Source of the DNA: Psychrobacter aquimaris
GTDB taxonomy: Bacteria > Pseudomonadota > Gammaproteobacteria > Pseudomonadales > Moraxellaceae
Assembly (NCBI RefSeq): GCF_016107525.1
Contig: NZ_JABASR010000004.1
Location: forward strand, 62,001 to 126,000
Reading direction: 5' to 3'
Length of the DNA: 64,000 nucleotides
The notes under the pieces are model-generated. The model saw only the letters and a program-made list of their open reading frames with translations. It made no database searches and had not been told where the DNA came from. Of this stretch, positions 35,873 through 44,296 are shown piece after piece; positions within the stretch are counted from its first letter, which is position 1, and every line of letters starts with the position of its first letter. A program made the translations under genes and the position numbers.

Positions 35873-37171
35873 TTATAAGAAGGCTCGCAATATCTGATTG
35901 AGATAACGTTGACCTAACAATGTTGGCTGTAGGCGCTCTGTATTGTCTACTAGCAGTCCCTGAGCAATCAATTGCGCCACTTGTACAGCAATATCATCAT
36001 AACTCAGCCCTGTCCTTGCAGTAAACATCGACCAAGCGACGCCGTCATGTAGACGTAGCGCATTAAGCATAAACTCACTGACCAATTCATCACTGTCAAT
36101 TTCCTGCCAACCCACCATTTTTGGTGCTTTTTGTCTAATAAAATAGTCAGTGATATCTTGATAATCCACATAATCTTTAGGCAATCGTGATTTACTAAAA
36201 CGATAAATACCAGAATCTACTAGCAAGTCATGCTTTAACCCATTCTCTGTTAATGCTGATGCTTCATCAGCAATCGTTACTTTACCATGTGCACCTGCAC
36301 CAATCGCTAGGTAATCACCAAATTGCCAGTAATTAACATTGTGACGGCATGCTTTATCTGAAGCGCCTGCCCACGCGGACACTTCGTAATTGCGGTAGCC
36401 CAATTGCTGTAATAACGCTTGACCTGCCTGCTCAATATCTGCCAAGTTATCTTCATCTGGTAAAATCGGCTGGCTGCGGTAAAACACCGTATTGGGCTCA
36501 ATCGTTAATTGATACCATGAGATATGCGTCGCCCCAGCATCATGCGCCATCTGGATATCGTCCAGCGCCTCATTCATCGTTTGCTGCGGCAGCCCATGCA
36601 TCAAATCGACATTGACTCGCTCAAACCCAGCTGTGCGAGCCGCATGAATCGCCGACAATGCTTGTGCAGGGTCATGTATGCGGCCAAGGGTTTTGAGCTT
36701 ATCAGCAGCAAAGCTTTGTACACCAATCGACAAACGATTGATACCCACCTCTAAATATTGGGCAAAAGGCGCATGCTCAAGCGTGCCTGGATTGGCCTCC
36801 ATGGTCACTTCAATGCCATCAGCAAACTTAAAAATGTTACGTAAGCCAGTAAACAATCGCTGGTATTGCGCAATCGGTAGCAGTGAAGGTGTACCACCAC
36901 CGATAAAAATCGAACTGATTTCTCGCGCTTGGGTTAACGGCTGCTGCATGGCGGCATCTGACAACAGCGCATCCACATATTCGTCATACATAGATAGCTG
37001 CGTATCCATCGGCAGCTCATGCGAATTAAAATCACAATAAGGGCATTTTTTGACACACCACGGTATATGAATATAAAGAGCCAGTGGAATGGCGCTTACC
37101 TGTATCCCACTCGCAGTATTATTAAAAGCGCTGAGATTATCAGAAAAATGAGCAGGTTTAATATTTGACAT
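35873..37171 (-). CDS. hemW: Radical SAM heme chaperone HemW
   Basis: A 432-residue radical SAM protein. The cluster motif CVKKCPYC places three cysteines at residues 39, 43 and 46 (Cx3Cx2C). FIGGGTPSLLP and VTMEANPGTLE are the SAM-binding strands, and INRLSIGVQSF follows. Formerly annotated as an oxygen-independent coproporphyrinogen oxidase-like protein, HemW lacks that activity and is thought to deliver heme to apoproteins. The N-terminal 28 residues are extra compared with E. coli. The ribosome site is weak. Confidence 0.92.
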   Translation of the reverse strand: MSNIKPAHFSDNLSAFNNTASGIQVSAIPLALYIHIPWCVKKCPYCDFNSHELPMDTQLSMYDEYVDALLSDAAMQQPLTQAREISSIFIGGGTPSLLPIAQYQRLFTGLRNIFKFADGIEVTMEANPGTLEHAPFAQYLEVGINRLSIGVQSFAADKLKTLGRIHDPAQALSAIHAARTAGFERVNVDLMHGLPQQTMNEALDDIQMAHDAGATHISWYQLTIEPNTVFYRSQPILPDEDNLADIEQAGQALLQQLGYRNYEVSAWAGASDKACRHNVNYWQFGDYLAIGAGAHGKVTIADEASALTENGLKHDLLVDSGIYRFSKSRLPKDYVDYQDITDYFIRQKAPKMVGWQEIDSDELVSEFMLNALRLHDGVAWSMFTARTGLSYDDIAVQVAQLIAQGLLVDNTERLQPTLLGQRYLNQILRAFL

Positions 37172-37417
37172 AAACGAAGGTATCTATAAAAAGAGTTACA
37201 TAAAGAGATAACTGCTGTCACTAGCAGAAAGTAGCGCTAGGATAACGGCTAATGTGATTAAAAAAAAGGCTATCTTAAAGAAAAGCAGATCAATAACAAA
37301 ACCAATCACAAATATTCATGTTAACCGTGTCCTTTTATAGGCAAAATAGTGAAGAATGATGGCATAAAATGACATTGCAAATAATGAATGGCTAATAATG
37401 ATAAATAGGATAGAGAT

Positions 37418-37915
37418 ATGGCTTATTGGTTAATGAAATCCAACCCCAAGTTTTTTGGTATTGATGATTTGCAACGCCTAGAGACAGACAATTGGGATGG
37501 CGTACGCAATTACCGCGCTCGTAACTTTATGCGTGATGAGATGCAGGTCGGCGACAAGGTATTTTTTTATCACTCTAGCGCCAAACCATCTGGCGTCGCT
37601 GGTATCATGACGGTAAGTAAAGCAGGCTACCCTGACCCTTGCCAGTTCCATCCTGAGCATCGTCATTACGATCCTATTGCCACCGAAGATGAGCCACGCT
37701 GGTATATGGTAGATGTCACTTTTGAGCAAGCCTTTATTGATATTCTACCACTATCAGCACTTAAATTTTTACCCGCACTTGAAGATTCATTATTAATGAG
37801 AAAAGGCTGTGAACAACTTACCGTTATTCCACTAAACGCCAAACACTGGTACGCCATTATGGATATGGCAGAAACACTTAATCTGCTATCTGCGCAACCA
37901 GCGGTTAAATCGTAA
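37418..37915 (+). CDS. EVE domain-containing protein
   Basis: A 165-residue single-domain EVE protein, related to human THYN1 and structurally to PUA domains. Seen: MAYWLMKSNPKFFGIDDLQ, WDGVRNYRARNFMRDEM, GDKVFFYHSSAKPSGVAGIM, FHPEHRHYDP and RWYMVDVTFEQAF. The aromatic cage of EVE domains can bind modified bases in nucleic acids; the ligand here is unknown. Length and domain boundaries match the stand-alone bacterial type. It is divergent from hemW and monocistronic. Confidence 0.9.
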   Translation: MAYWLMKSNPKFFGIDDLQRLETDNWDGVRNYRARNFMRDEMQVGDKVFFYHSSAKPSGVAGIMTVSKAGYPDPCQFHPEHRHYDPIATEDEPRWYMVDVTFEQAFIDILPLSALKFLPALEDSLLMRKGCEQLTVIPLNAKHWYAIMDMAETLNLLSAQPAVKS

Positions 37916-38060
37916 CGATTGCGTAAGGTTTTTAGTGTTATCAACGAACACTTATTGATGCGCTGCCTGCAAAAAATTTGCTATATTTGCGATTTGTCTT
38001 CAAAAATTCATTTATCGATTTTCTTTATCACACCTTCACCCCCATTATCAGGACTCGCTT

Positions 38061-39101
38061 ATGAGCGCACCCAAACTACTATTATCTGTATTAGCCATCA
38101 GCATGTTCAGTCTGACCCTTAGCGCCTGTGGCAGTGACGGGGACAAGGTCAAAGAGGAATATGACCGAGTAGAAGATCAGGTAAAAGATGAATATGATCG
38201 TGTGGAAGACAAGGTCAAAGAAAAGTATAAAGAAGTCGAAGATAAGCTGAGCGATGATGAAAAATCCATGGCTGAGATTCTGGAGTCGGTATTTTTACCA
38301 GAAGAATCACTCGATAATTTCTTGGACAAAATAACCCCAGAAGGTGGTCGCGGCGGTTTATATGTCGGACACTTCATTGAGATTGACGATGGTGACAACA
38401 ACGATATCGATATCGGTGCCGTTTACTTTGACATCAGTAAAGATGGCGCTGGCAGCGTCGATGGTAGCGTTAGTTATCAGCAGCAAGCCTGTCAAGAAAA
38501 CAATACTCTGGGTATCAACTCAGCCATTAAGGTTGACAACTATATCGCGGGTAAAATAACAGGCAGTCTCGATACGTTAGCGTTCTTAGACATTAAGTAT
38601 GTCAATGATTTGGGCATAGAAACACCAAACTTATTAACTACCTTTGCGGGGAGCTTTGAGGAAAAAGAAGCAGGATCACCTTGGAAAGGTAGCTTTGAGT
38701 ATCAGGATGGCATCGGCGGTAAAAAATTAACAAGTAGCGAAAAAAATTGCAACGTCACTTACACCATCAGCGATCGCTCTAACTTTAAGACTTACCCACT
38801 TGATTATAGTCTGGGAAAAATGACTCTTGATGTCATCGGTAATGGCAGTCAAAAGACCGTCACTTGGCAAAATCCTGCCAATACCAAGCATCTACTGGTC
38901 AGCCAAATTGATGTCAATAAAGCCGAGTCTGGTGCTAACGGCTATGTGCAGAACGTGATATTGAGTAATCTTGAAACGCAATTTGCCCCTGTCATTCCAG
39001 CTAACGCCACCAATTACGCTATTGTCGTACAAGCCTTTGATGCGAATAACACCTTGATTGGCTATCAAGCAGTGGTGCAAGATTTGCCTGAATCGTTATA
39101 A
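38061..39101 (+). CDS. Lipoprotein with a repeated coiled-coil stalk, function unknown
   Basis: A 346-residue lipoprotein with a signal ending in LSAC (Cys23). Directly after the anchor three 11-residue repeats of the form KVKEEYDRVED lie at residues 29-39, 40-50 and 51-61; they should form a charged helical stalk. The remainder (from about residue 75) is beta-rich with Asp/Asn/Gly turns and two cysteines (in YQQQACQENN and EKNCNVTYT), ending in a fibronectin-like segment (TWQNPANTKHLLVSQID). I do not recognise the domain. A strong terminator follows. Confidence 0.8.
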   Translation: MSAPKLLLSVLAISMFSLTLSACGSDGDKVKEEYDRVEDQVKDEYDRVEDKVKEKYKEVEDKLSDDEKSMAEILESVFLPEESLDNFLDKITPEGGRGGLYVGHFIEIDDGDNNDIDIGAVYFDISKDGAGSVDGSVSYQQQACQENNTLGINSAIKVDNYIAGKITGSLDTLAFLDIKYVNDLGIETPNLLTTFAGSFEEKEAGSPWKGSFEYQDGIGGKKLTSSEKNCNVTYTISDRSNFKTYPLDYSLGKMTLDVIGNGSQKTVTWQNPANTKHLLVSQIDVNKAESGANGYVQNVILSNLETQFAPVIPANATNYAIVVQAFDANNTLIGYQAVVQDLPESL

Positions 39102-39254
39102 ATGCGTGCTGGTATACCTATAAGTTAGAATGGTTATCGTCAATTCCATACTCTATTGAATCGATCATCTTTCACAGTCAGTTCTTAAGAGCCATATAAC
39201 GCTTTTAAAGCGTTGACATCATAGCTTGGCTTCTTTACCATCATATTTATTTAT

Positions 39255-39292
39255 AACCCGTCAATCCAAACAGTGGATTGACGGGTTATTTT
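39255..39292 (+). terminator. Rho-independent terminator
   Basis: A perfect 14-bp stem (AACCCGTCAATCCA and its complement), a 5-base loop and a T-rich tail, about 150 bases after the lipoprotein stop codon. Confidence 0.88.
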
Positions 39293-39426
39293 TATTTTGT
39301 GCCTACATTTTTTTTCATACTCTGCCTATATGGGCTTGCTCATATTATTTATCGGAGTATTATCGTCGGCACGAATCCCCTTTTGATATCCAGCCAAAAA
39401 ACAGAATTAGCTTGGTAAAACTTGCT

Positions 39427-39600
39427 TAGGGCGTATCCTCATTTTAAAAATAGTGATACCAGTGGAATAAATTGTCATCAAACCCAAAAAATAGCGTAAA
39501 TAGCATGGGGTTAGTATCCAGCTGTTTGGCAATGTTTGATAAAATTTAGCCATTTTCAGCTCATTTAGATGGCCATCGATTGAATTGATAAGATGCCCTA
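39427..39600 (+). repeat. MITE-like dispersed repeat, copy 4 (174 bp)
   Basis: Starts TAGGGCGTATCCTCATTTTA and ends GATTGAATTGATAAGATGCC plus CTA. The interior repeats ATAAATTGTCATCAAAC and AAAATTTAGCCATTTTCAGC of the copy at 6104. Its terminal repeats are more diverged than in copy 1, and the ends are again TA. Confidence 0.83.
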
Positions 39601-39742
39601 AGTCTCATGAATGTCTTACTTGCACTCGTTTACCTTTCTGCTCAAATTTTTGGTCATGGTATGACTGTCTCGCTATTAACTTACTGATGGCAGTATTTGC
39701 TCATCAGTAATAATTACCGCAAAGAATAAAAAGTTGCTCACT

Positions 39743-41110
39743 ATGGTTTTCCCATTATCTTTTAGAGATTTTAAAAGCTACAGCTTACGCTTAGGCGTGC
39801 TCGCGCTTCCTATTTTAATTACTCAGTTTTGCCAAGCCGCACTTGGTGTGGTCGATGCTATCATGGCCGGTCAAGTCTCCGCGCTTGATTTGGCTGCCGT
39901 AGCCGTTGGCTCTGGTATTTGGCTGCCCCTGTTTTTATTAGCCACTGGTATTTTAATCGCCACTACCCCTCTTATTGGTGAGGCTATCGGTCAAAATAAT
40001 CACCATCAAGTACCGCATATCACGCAGCAATCTTTATGGACCGCCGGTGTGATTGGTATTATGGGCTTTATTATTGTTAATTTAGCCCCCAATGTACTTG
40101 GGGTCATGGGTGTGCCTGAAAACATCCAACCGATAGCAACGCAGTATTTACATGGCGTGTCTTTTGGTTTTCCTGCATTGGCTGTCTATGCGGTGCTACG
40201 CAGTTATTGCGAAGCACTTGGGCGACCTGAGCCGGTGACCGTTATCAGTATTATCGGGCTACTTGCTGATATTCCACTTAACTATATTTTTATCCATGGT
40301 CTGTTTGGCATGCCTGAAATGGGCGGTGCAGGCTGCGGGGTCGCAACGGCAATAGTGTTATGGATAAACGTTTTATTGCTGGCAGCTTATACCAGCTTCA
40401 CTAAGCGACAGCAGTTTGCCAGCACGCGCTTTTTTTATGCGTTTGCCAGTCCTAATCGTACACAGATCAAGAAACTCCTTAAACTTGGTATTCCGATTGG
40501 TATCTCTATCTTTTTTGAAGCCAGTTTGTTCAGCTTGGGTGCTCTTGTTATCAGTCCATTAGGTGAGCTAGCAACCGCATCGCATCAAGTGGCATTAGCG
40601 GTGACCTCCCAGCTGTTCATGATTCCGATATCGGTCGCTATGGCACTGACAATTATGGTATCCAATCGTTTTGGCGAAAAAAACCTGATGGCGTTACGTC
40701 AAGTGCAAGCCACTGGTCTTATCTGGACAGTATTGATTGCACTCACGTGTATGCTTGGTATTTGGCTATTTAGGCCGCAATTAGCAGCCGCATTCTCTGA
40801 TAACCCAGCCGTTATCACGCAATCTATGCATTTACTTATTTTTGCACTTGGTTATCAACTGTTCGATGGCTGGCAAGTCAACGTCGCTGGTATATTGCGC
40901 GGCATGCAAGACACCACGATACCAATGTGGGTCACGTTGTTTTGTTACTGGCTGGTGGCATTGCCACTTGGTGTTTATTTGGTGCGCTTCACCGATGTGG
41001 GCGCACAAGGCTTTTGGATGGCATTAATCACGGGTTTATTCTTATCGTCTATTCTACTCACCCTACGCCTGCGCTATCAACAAAAGCGTCTAACGGCGAT
41101 GTGGGGTTAA
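39743..41110 (+). CDS. MATE family efflux transporter (NorM-like)
   Basis: A 455-residue membrane protein with about 12 hydrophobic helices in two similar halves. LRLGVLALPILITQFCQAALG and VVDAIMAGQVSALDLAAVAV are the typical first two helices; GIPIGISIFFEASLFSLGAL opens the second half. Family members export cationic drugs or dyes using sodium or proton gradients. The ATG at 39743 is chosen over an in-frame TTG three codons upstream. Specific substrate is unknown. The gene stands alone. Confidence 0.9.
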   Translation: MVFPLSFRDFKSYSLRLGVLALPILITQFCQAALGVVDAIMAGQVSALDLAAVAVGSGIWLPLFLLATGILIATTPLIGEAIGQNNHHQVPHITQQSLWTAGVIGIMGFIIVNLAPNVLGVMGVPENIQPIATQYLHGVSFGFPALAVYAVLRSYCEALGRPEPVTVISIIGLLADIPLNYIFIHGLFGMPEMGGAGCGVATAIVLWINVLLLAAYTSFTKRQQFASTRFFYAFASPNRTQIKKLLKLGIPIGISIFFEASLFSLGALVISPLGELATASHQVALAVTSQLFMIPISVAMALTIMVSNRFGEKNLMALRQVQATGLIWTVLIALTCMLGIWLFRPQLAAAFSDNPAVITQSMHLLIFALGYQLFDGWQVNVAGILRGMQDTTIPMWVTLFCYWLVALPLGVYLVRFTDVGAQGFWMALITGLFLSSILLTLRLRYQQKRLTAMWG

Positions 41111-41193
41111 TGCATCAGATATACTGATGTAAATGCAATATCTACTAACCATGACTAGCACTACATGGTCACATAGACTATGATAAATCATTG

Positions 41194-41219
41194 AGCATTT
41201 CTTACTCGTAAGAAATGCT
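41194..41219. promoter_or_regulatory. Perfect inverted repeat upstream of accB
   Basis: AGCATTTCTTAC and GTAAGAAATGCT are perfect 12-bp arms separated by two bases. There is no T run after it, so it does not look like a terminator on the plus strand. It lies 142 bases before the accB start and could be an operator or an RNA hairpin. Confidence 0.5.
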
Positions 41220-41360
41220 TACGTCATAATATGTAAAAAAACTCAGTTAACAACTGTACATCGATTGCTCATTGCCATGAATATAGGTATCATTAGCAAT
41301 TACCTACACAATATTTAGTTACACTATTTCTTGAAATTAGTAGAAGGCAAAATTAAAACT

Positions 41361-41789
41361 ATGGATATTGAAAAAATACGCACCCTAATCGCCCTTATGG
41401 AAGAAAGTGAACTGGTTAATTTAGAAATCAGCTCAGATGATGAACATATCAGCTTAACTCGTCACTATGATGCGCCCGTACCGACTATGATGGCTGCACC
41501 TGCTGCGGGCGCTGCCCCTATCGCTGCTGAAGCAAAGCCAGCGGTAAAAGCGGGTAGCGTTGAGACATCACCGATGGTTGGTGTTTACTACTCAGCCCCT
41601 AGCCCTAATGATCCGCCATTCGTCAAGGTCGGACAAAAGGTACAGGCTGGTGACACCTTGGGCATCATTGAAGCCATGAAAATCATGAATCCTCTTGAGG
41701 CAACCCAAAGTGGTGTCGTTGACGAAATCTTAGTCGATAATTCCGAAGTGGTACAGTTTGGTCAACCCGTCATACGCTATAAAGCTTAA
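41361..41789 (+). CDS. accB: Acetyl-CoA carboxylase biotin carboxyl carrier protein
   Basis: A 142-residue BCCP that carries the carboxybiotin between the two half reactions of acetyl-CoA carboxylase. The biotin lysine is Lys107 in EAMKIMNP. The N-terminal helix MDIEKIRTLIALMEESEL, the Ala/Pro linker (residues 45-62) and the biotinyl domain beginning at about 69 are in order. A TTG ten codons upstream keeps the frame open, but MDIEKI is the normal family start. accC follows after 154 bases and the two probably form one operon. Confidence 0.95.
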   Translation: MDIEKIRTLIALMEESELVNLEISSDDEHISLTRHYDAPVPTMMAAPAAGAAPIAAEAKPAVKAGSVETSPMVGVYYSAPSPNDPPFVKVGQKVQAGDTLGIIEAMKIMNPLEATQSGVVDEILVDNSEVVQFGQPVIRYKA

Positions 41790-41943
41790 CGACAATATTT
41801 ACCAACCTTTACCTCATTATGATAGAGATTTCGTTATCATTTGGCATTTTTGCTTGAGTTATTTTATCTTTATTGTAGCTCAATTTAATAGTGCCTAAAA
41901 TAACGACTCTATCAATGACCGACGCTTCGACAAGGATGACCCC

Positions 41944-43305
41944 ATGATAAAAAAACTGCTCATCGCCAATAGAGGTGAGATTGCCCTACGTATCGTTCGA
42001 GCCTGCAAGGCCCTTGGTATAGAGACCGTCGGTGTCTACTCCACAGCTGATGCAAACTTGATGCACCTGCGCTTTGTTGATGAGGCAATCTGTATTGGCA
42101 AACCCAATGCCAATCAAAGTTATCTTGATATCAATACTATTTTAACCGCAGCTGAAATCACTGGTGCCGATGCTATTCATCCGGGTTATGGTTTTTTGGC
42201 TGAAAATGCTGAATTCGCTGAACGCGTCGAAGAAGCAGGTCTCACTTTCGTTGGTCCTAATGCTGATCATATTCGTTTAATGGGCAATAAAGTCTCTGCT
42301 ATTAATGCGATGAAAAAGGCTGGCGTACCCACCGTCCCTGGCTCAGTAGGCGCGGTGACATTGCATAATGCTGAAGAACAAGCACGCAATATCGGCTTTC
42401 CTTTATTGATCAAAGCCGCTTCTGGTGGCGGCGGTCGCGGTATGCGTGTGGTTGAACGCTTCGAAGAAGTCATCGGTCAAGTACAGGCTGCTAAGCAAGA
42501 AGCTGAGCTGTGGTTTGGCGATGATACCGTGTATATGGAACGTTACCTACAAAATCCGCGCCACGTAGAGATACAAGTGCTTGGCGATGGTAACGGTAAT
42601 GCCATTCACTTATACGATCGAGACTGTTCATTGCAACGTCGTCACCAAAAAGTATTAGAAGAAGCCCCTGCGCCTGATATTCCTGACGATGTGCGTCAGC
42701 CTATCTTAGATGCTTGCGTTAAAGCATGTGAGTTGGTGAAATATCGCGGTGCGGGTACTTTTGAGTTTTTATTTGAAAATAATGAATACTTTTTTATTGA
42801 GATGAATACTCGTGTGCAAGTTGAGCATCCAGTGACTGAGATGATTACTGGCATCGACGTGGTCGTCGAGCAGCTAAAAATCGCAGCCGGTTACGGTTTG
42901 TCTTATCGTCAAAGTGAGATTGAGATTCAAGGTCATGCGATTGAATGTCGTATCAATGCTGAAGATCCAGCCACCTTTATGCCTTGTCCTGGTACAGTCA
43001 CTCAGCTGTTTGCACCCAGTGGCGCTGGTGTACGCTTTGACTCGCACCTCTACCCGGGCTACGAGATTCCAAGCTATTATGACTCATTAATTGGCAAGCT
43101 GATCTGCCATGGTCAAACGCGGCAGCAAGCCGTCTCTAAGACGCTACATGCACTCGATGAATTGGTGATTGAGGGTATTAAAACCAATATCCCACTACAT
43201 CGTGATGTAATTTTGGCAGATGACAATTTCATCAATGAAGCACAAAATATTCATTACCTTGAAAGAGAGCTTCTGACTGGCAATAAAACGAAGGCGGATG
43301 TATAA
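41944..43305 (+). CDS. accC: Acetyl-CoA carboxylase biotin carboxylase subunit
   Basis: A 453-residue ATP-grasp enzyme that carboxylates the biotin on [24 protein letters not shown] opens the biotin carboxylase N-domain. [15 protein letters not shown] is the glycine-rich ATP loop; HHEI-type contacts are replaced here by [30 protein letters not shown] carries the metal-binding Glu and Asn. Length matches E. coli AccC (449). A strong terminator follows directly. Confidence 0.96.
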   Translation: MIKKLLIANRGEIALRIVRACKALGIETVGVYSTADANLMHLRFVDEAICIGKPNANQSYLDINTILTAAEITGADAIHPGYGFLAENAEFAERVEEAGLTFVGPNADHIRLMGNKVSAINAMKKAGVPTVPGSVGAVTLHNAEEQARNIGFPLLIKAASGGGGRGMRVVERFEEVIGQVQAAKQEAELWFGDDTVYMERYLQNPRHVEIQVLGDGNGNAIHLYDRDCSLQRRHQKVLEEAPAPDIPDDVRQPILDACVKACELVKYRGAGTFEFLFENNEYFFIEMNTRVQVEHPVTEMITGIDVVVEQLKIAAGYGLSYRQSEIEIQGHAIECRINAEDPATFMPCPGTVTQLFAPSGAGVRFDSHLYPGYEIPSYYDSLIGKLICHGQTRQQAVSKTLHALDELVIEGIKTNIPLHRDVILADDNFINEAQNIHYLERELLTGNKTKADV

Positions 43306-43326
43306 CCTACTTTATTGTTGAGAATA

Positions 43327-43362
43327 AAAAAACCGCTATCGATCATTGATAGCGGTTTTTTT
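43327..43362 (+). terminator. Rho-independent terminator of accBC
   Basis: AAAAAACCGCTATC and GATAGCGGTTTTTTT form a long stem with a 7-base loop and T-run end. Confidence 0.93.
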
Positions 43363-43416
43363 ATGTTTCTATTGTAGAAAAAAACGGTCTTAAGTCTTAT
43401 GATTAACGATAAAGTG

Positions 43417-44037
43417 CTATGGCAACACTCTATTAAAATTCATAAAGCATTCATTACCATCAGGGTCAGCACACCACTGCATTTGGTTGCCATCATGGTT
43501 TAAAAACGCAATCAACGCTTCATCAGTTTGATCAATCTGGTTGCCTGAACAATCTACTTCATTATTGTCATACACCGTTTTCAGCGCAATAATGGGCAGC
43601 CCTTCTTCACGGTGCGTGATTAAATAACGGCCGTATGTCCATTCTTTGCCGCTCACTGCCCACATCTCATTATCAGCCGCAAAATTATATAGCTCGCGGC
43701 ACTGGTTCGCTTTTTTAGCAGAGGCCCTTAACTGGTTGTTAGTATTTGGCTTAATATTAAGGACGCGCTTTTCACTCTGCTCAAGGATACCGCCTTCTTT
43801 GCCAGCAGTCACTTTAGGCTCGTCACTTTTTGTCTGTTGCAAGTCTTTTGATATAGCTTGTCTGGCTTTGGCTTCTTTGGTCATCGTGATACTACTGTCT
43901 AAGTCTATCTCCCATTGTCCCGCGATAGCTGGGCTGATATGAGTGGTAATAGTCGGTTTAGTGACCACTTCGCCATTCACTGGCAATGACGCCAGAATAG
44001 CGGCCAATGAAAATGAAGCAAGTGAGATAGGTTCCAT
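43417..44037 (-). CDS. Hypothetical exported protein
   Basis: About 206 residues from ATG 44037 (MEPISLASFSLAAILASLPV), where AAAGG lies 6 bases upstream; the frame is open further but without a ribosome site. The N-terminal hydrophobic segment lacks the usual lysines, so export is likely but not certain. The middle is Lys/Glu/Gln-rich. The C-terminal part (about residue 115 on) has four cysteines, in ANQCREL, NEVDCSGN, MQWCADPD and NECFMNF, likely paired as disulfides, plus WTYGRYLITHREEG. Family and function are not recognised. It faces the accBC terminator and stands alone. Confidence 0.72.
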   Translation of the reverse strand: MEPISLASFSLAAILASLPVNGEVVTKPTITTHISPAIAGQWEIDLDSSITMTKEAKARQAISKDLQQTKSDEPKVTAGKEGGILEQSEKRVLNIKPNTNNQLRASAKKANQCRELYNFAADNEMWAVSGKEWTYGRYLITHREEGLPIIALKTVYDNNEVDCSGNQIDQTDEALIAFLNHDGNQMQWCADPDGNECFMNFNRVLP

Positions 44038-44212
44038 AATTAACCTTTTGTTTATAATAATATAATAGTATGCGTTATGTACATTAGCGTAAGTCTTAGA
44101 CATCAAAAACACAAGTAACATTATGCTATTAGTCGCGATGCTTTAACCAACTTTGAAATAGGCGATAGTCATAAAGTCTCAATTTCTGCATTTATGCTGT
44201 CTTTTTTCATGC

Positions 44213-44262
44213 AAAAAATAACGCCATCGCTTTACTTGCTAAAGACAAGAAGCGACAGCGTT
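44213..44262 (-). terminator. Probable terminator of leuA
   Basis: On the minus strand AACGC-TCGCTT pairs with AAGCGA-GCGTT with small internal mismatches and is followed by a T run. It lies 35 bases after the leuA stop. Confidence 0.65.
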
Positions 44263-44296
44263 ATAGGTAAAAGTTATGAAAACGACCATAAAAATA

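Larger units (their letters stand above)
39102..39742. other. Intergenic region: terminator and repeat element
   Basis: About 640 bases holding the lipoprotein terminator (39255-39292) and MITE-like copy 4 (39427-39600). A short frame at 39226-39429 begins with TTG and spans the terminator, so it is not called. The last 140 bases should hold the MATE gene promoter. Confidence 0.65.

Noticed and set aside
39226..39429. 67-codon reading frame between the lipoprotein and MATE genes
   Set aside because: It begins with TTG without ribosome site, runs through a strong terminator hairpin and ends inside the repeat element.
39607..39687. 26-residue hydrophobic frame after repeat copy 4
   Set aside because: Too short, no ribosome site or terminator; chance cannot be excluded.
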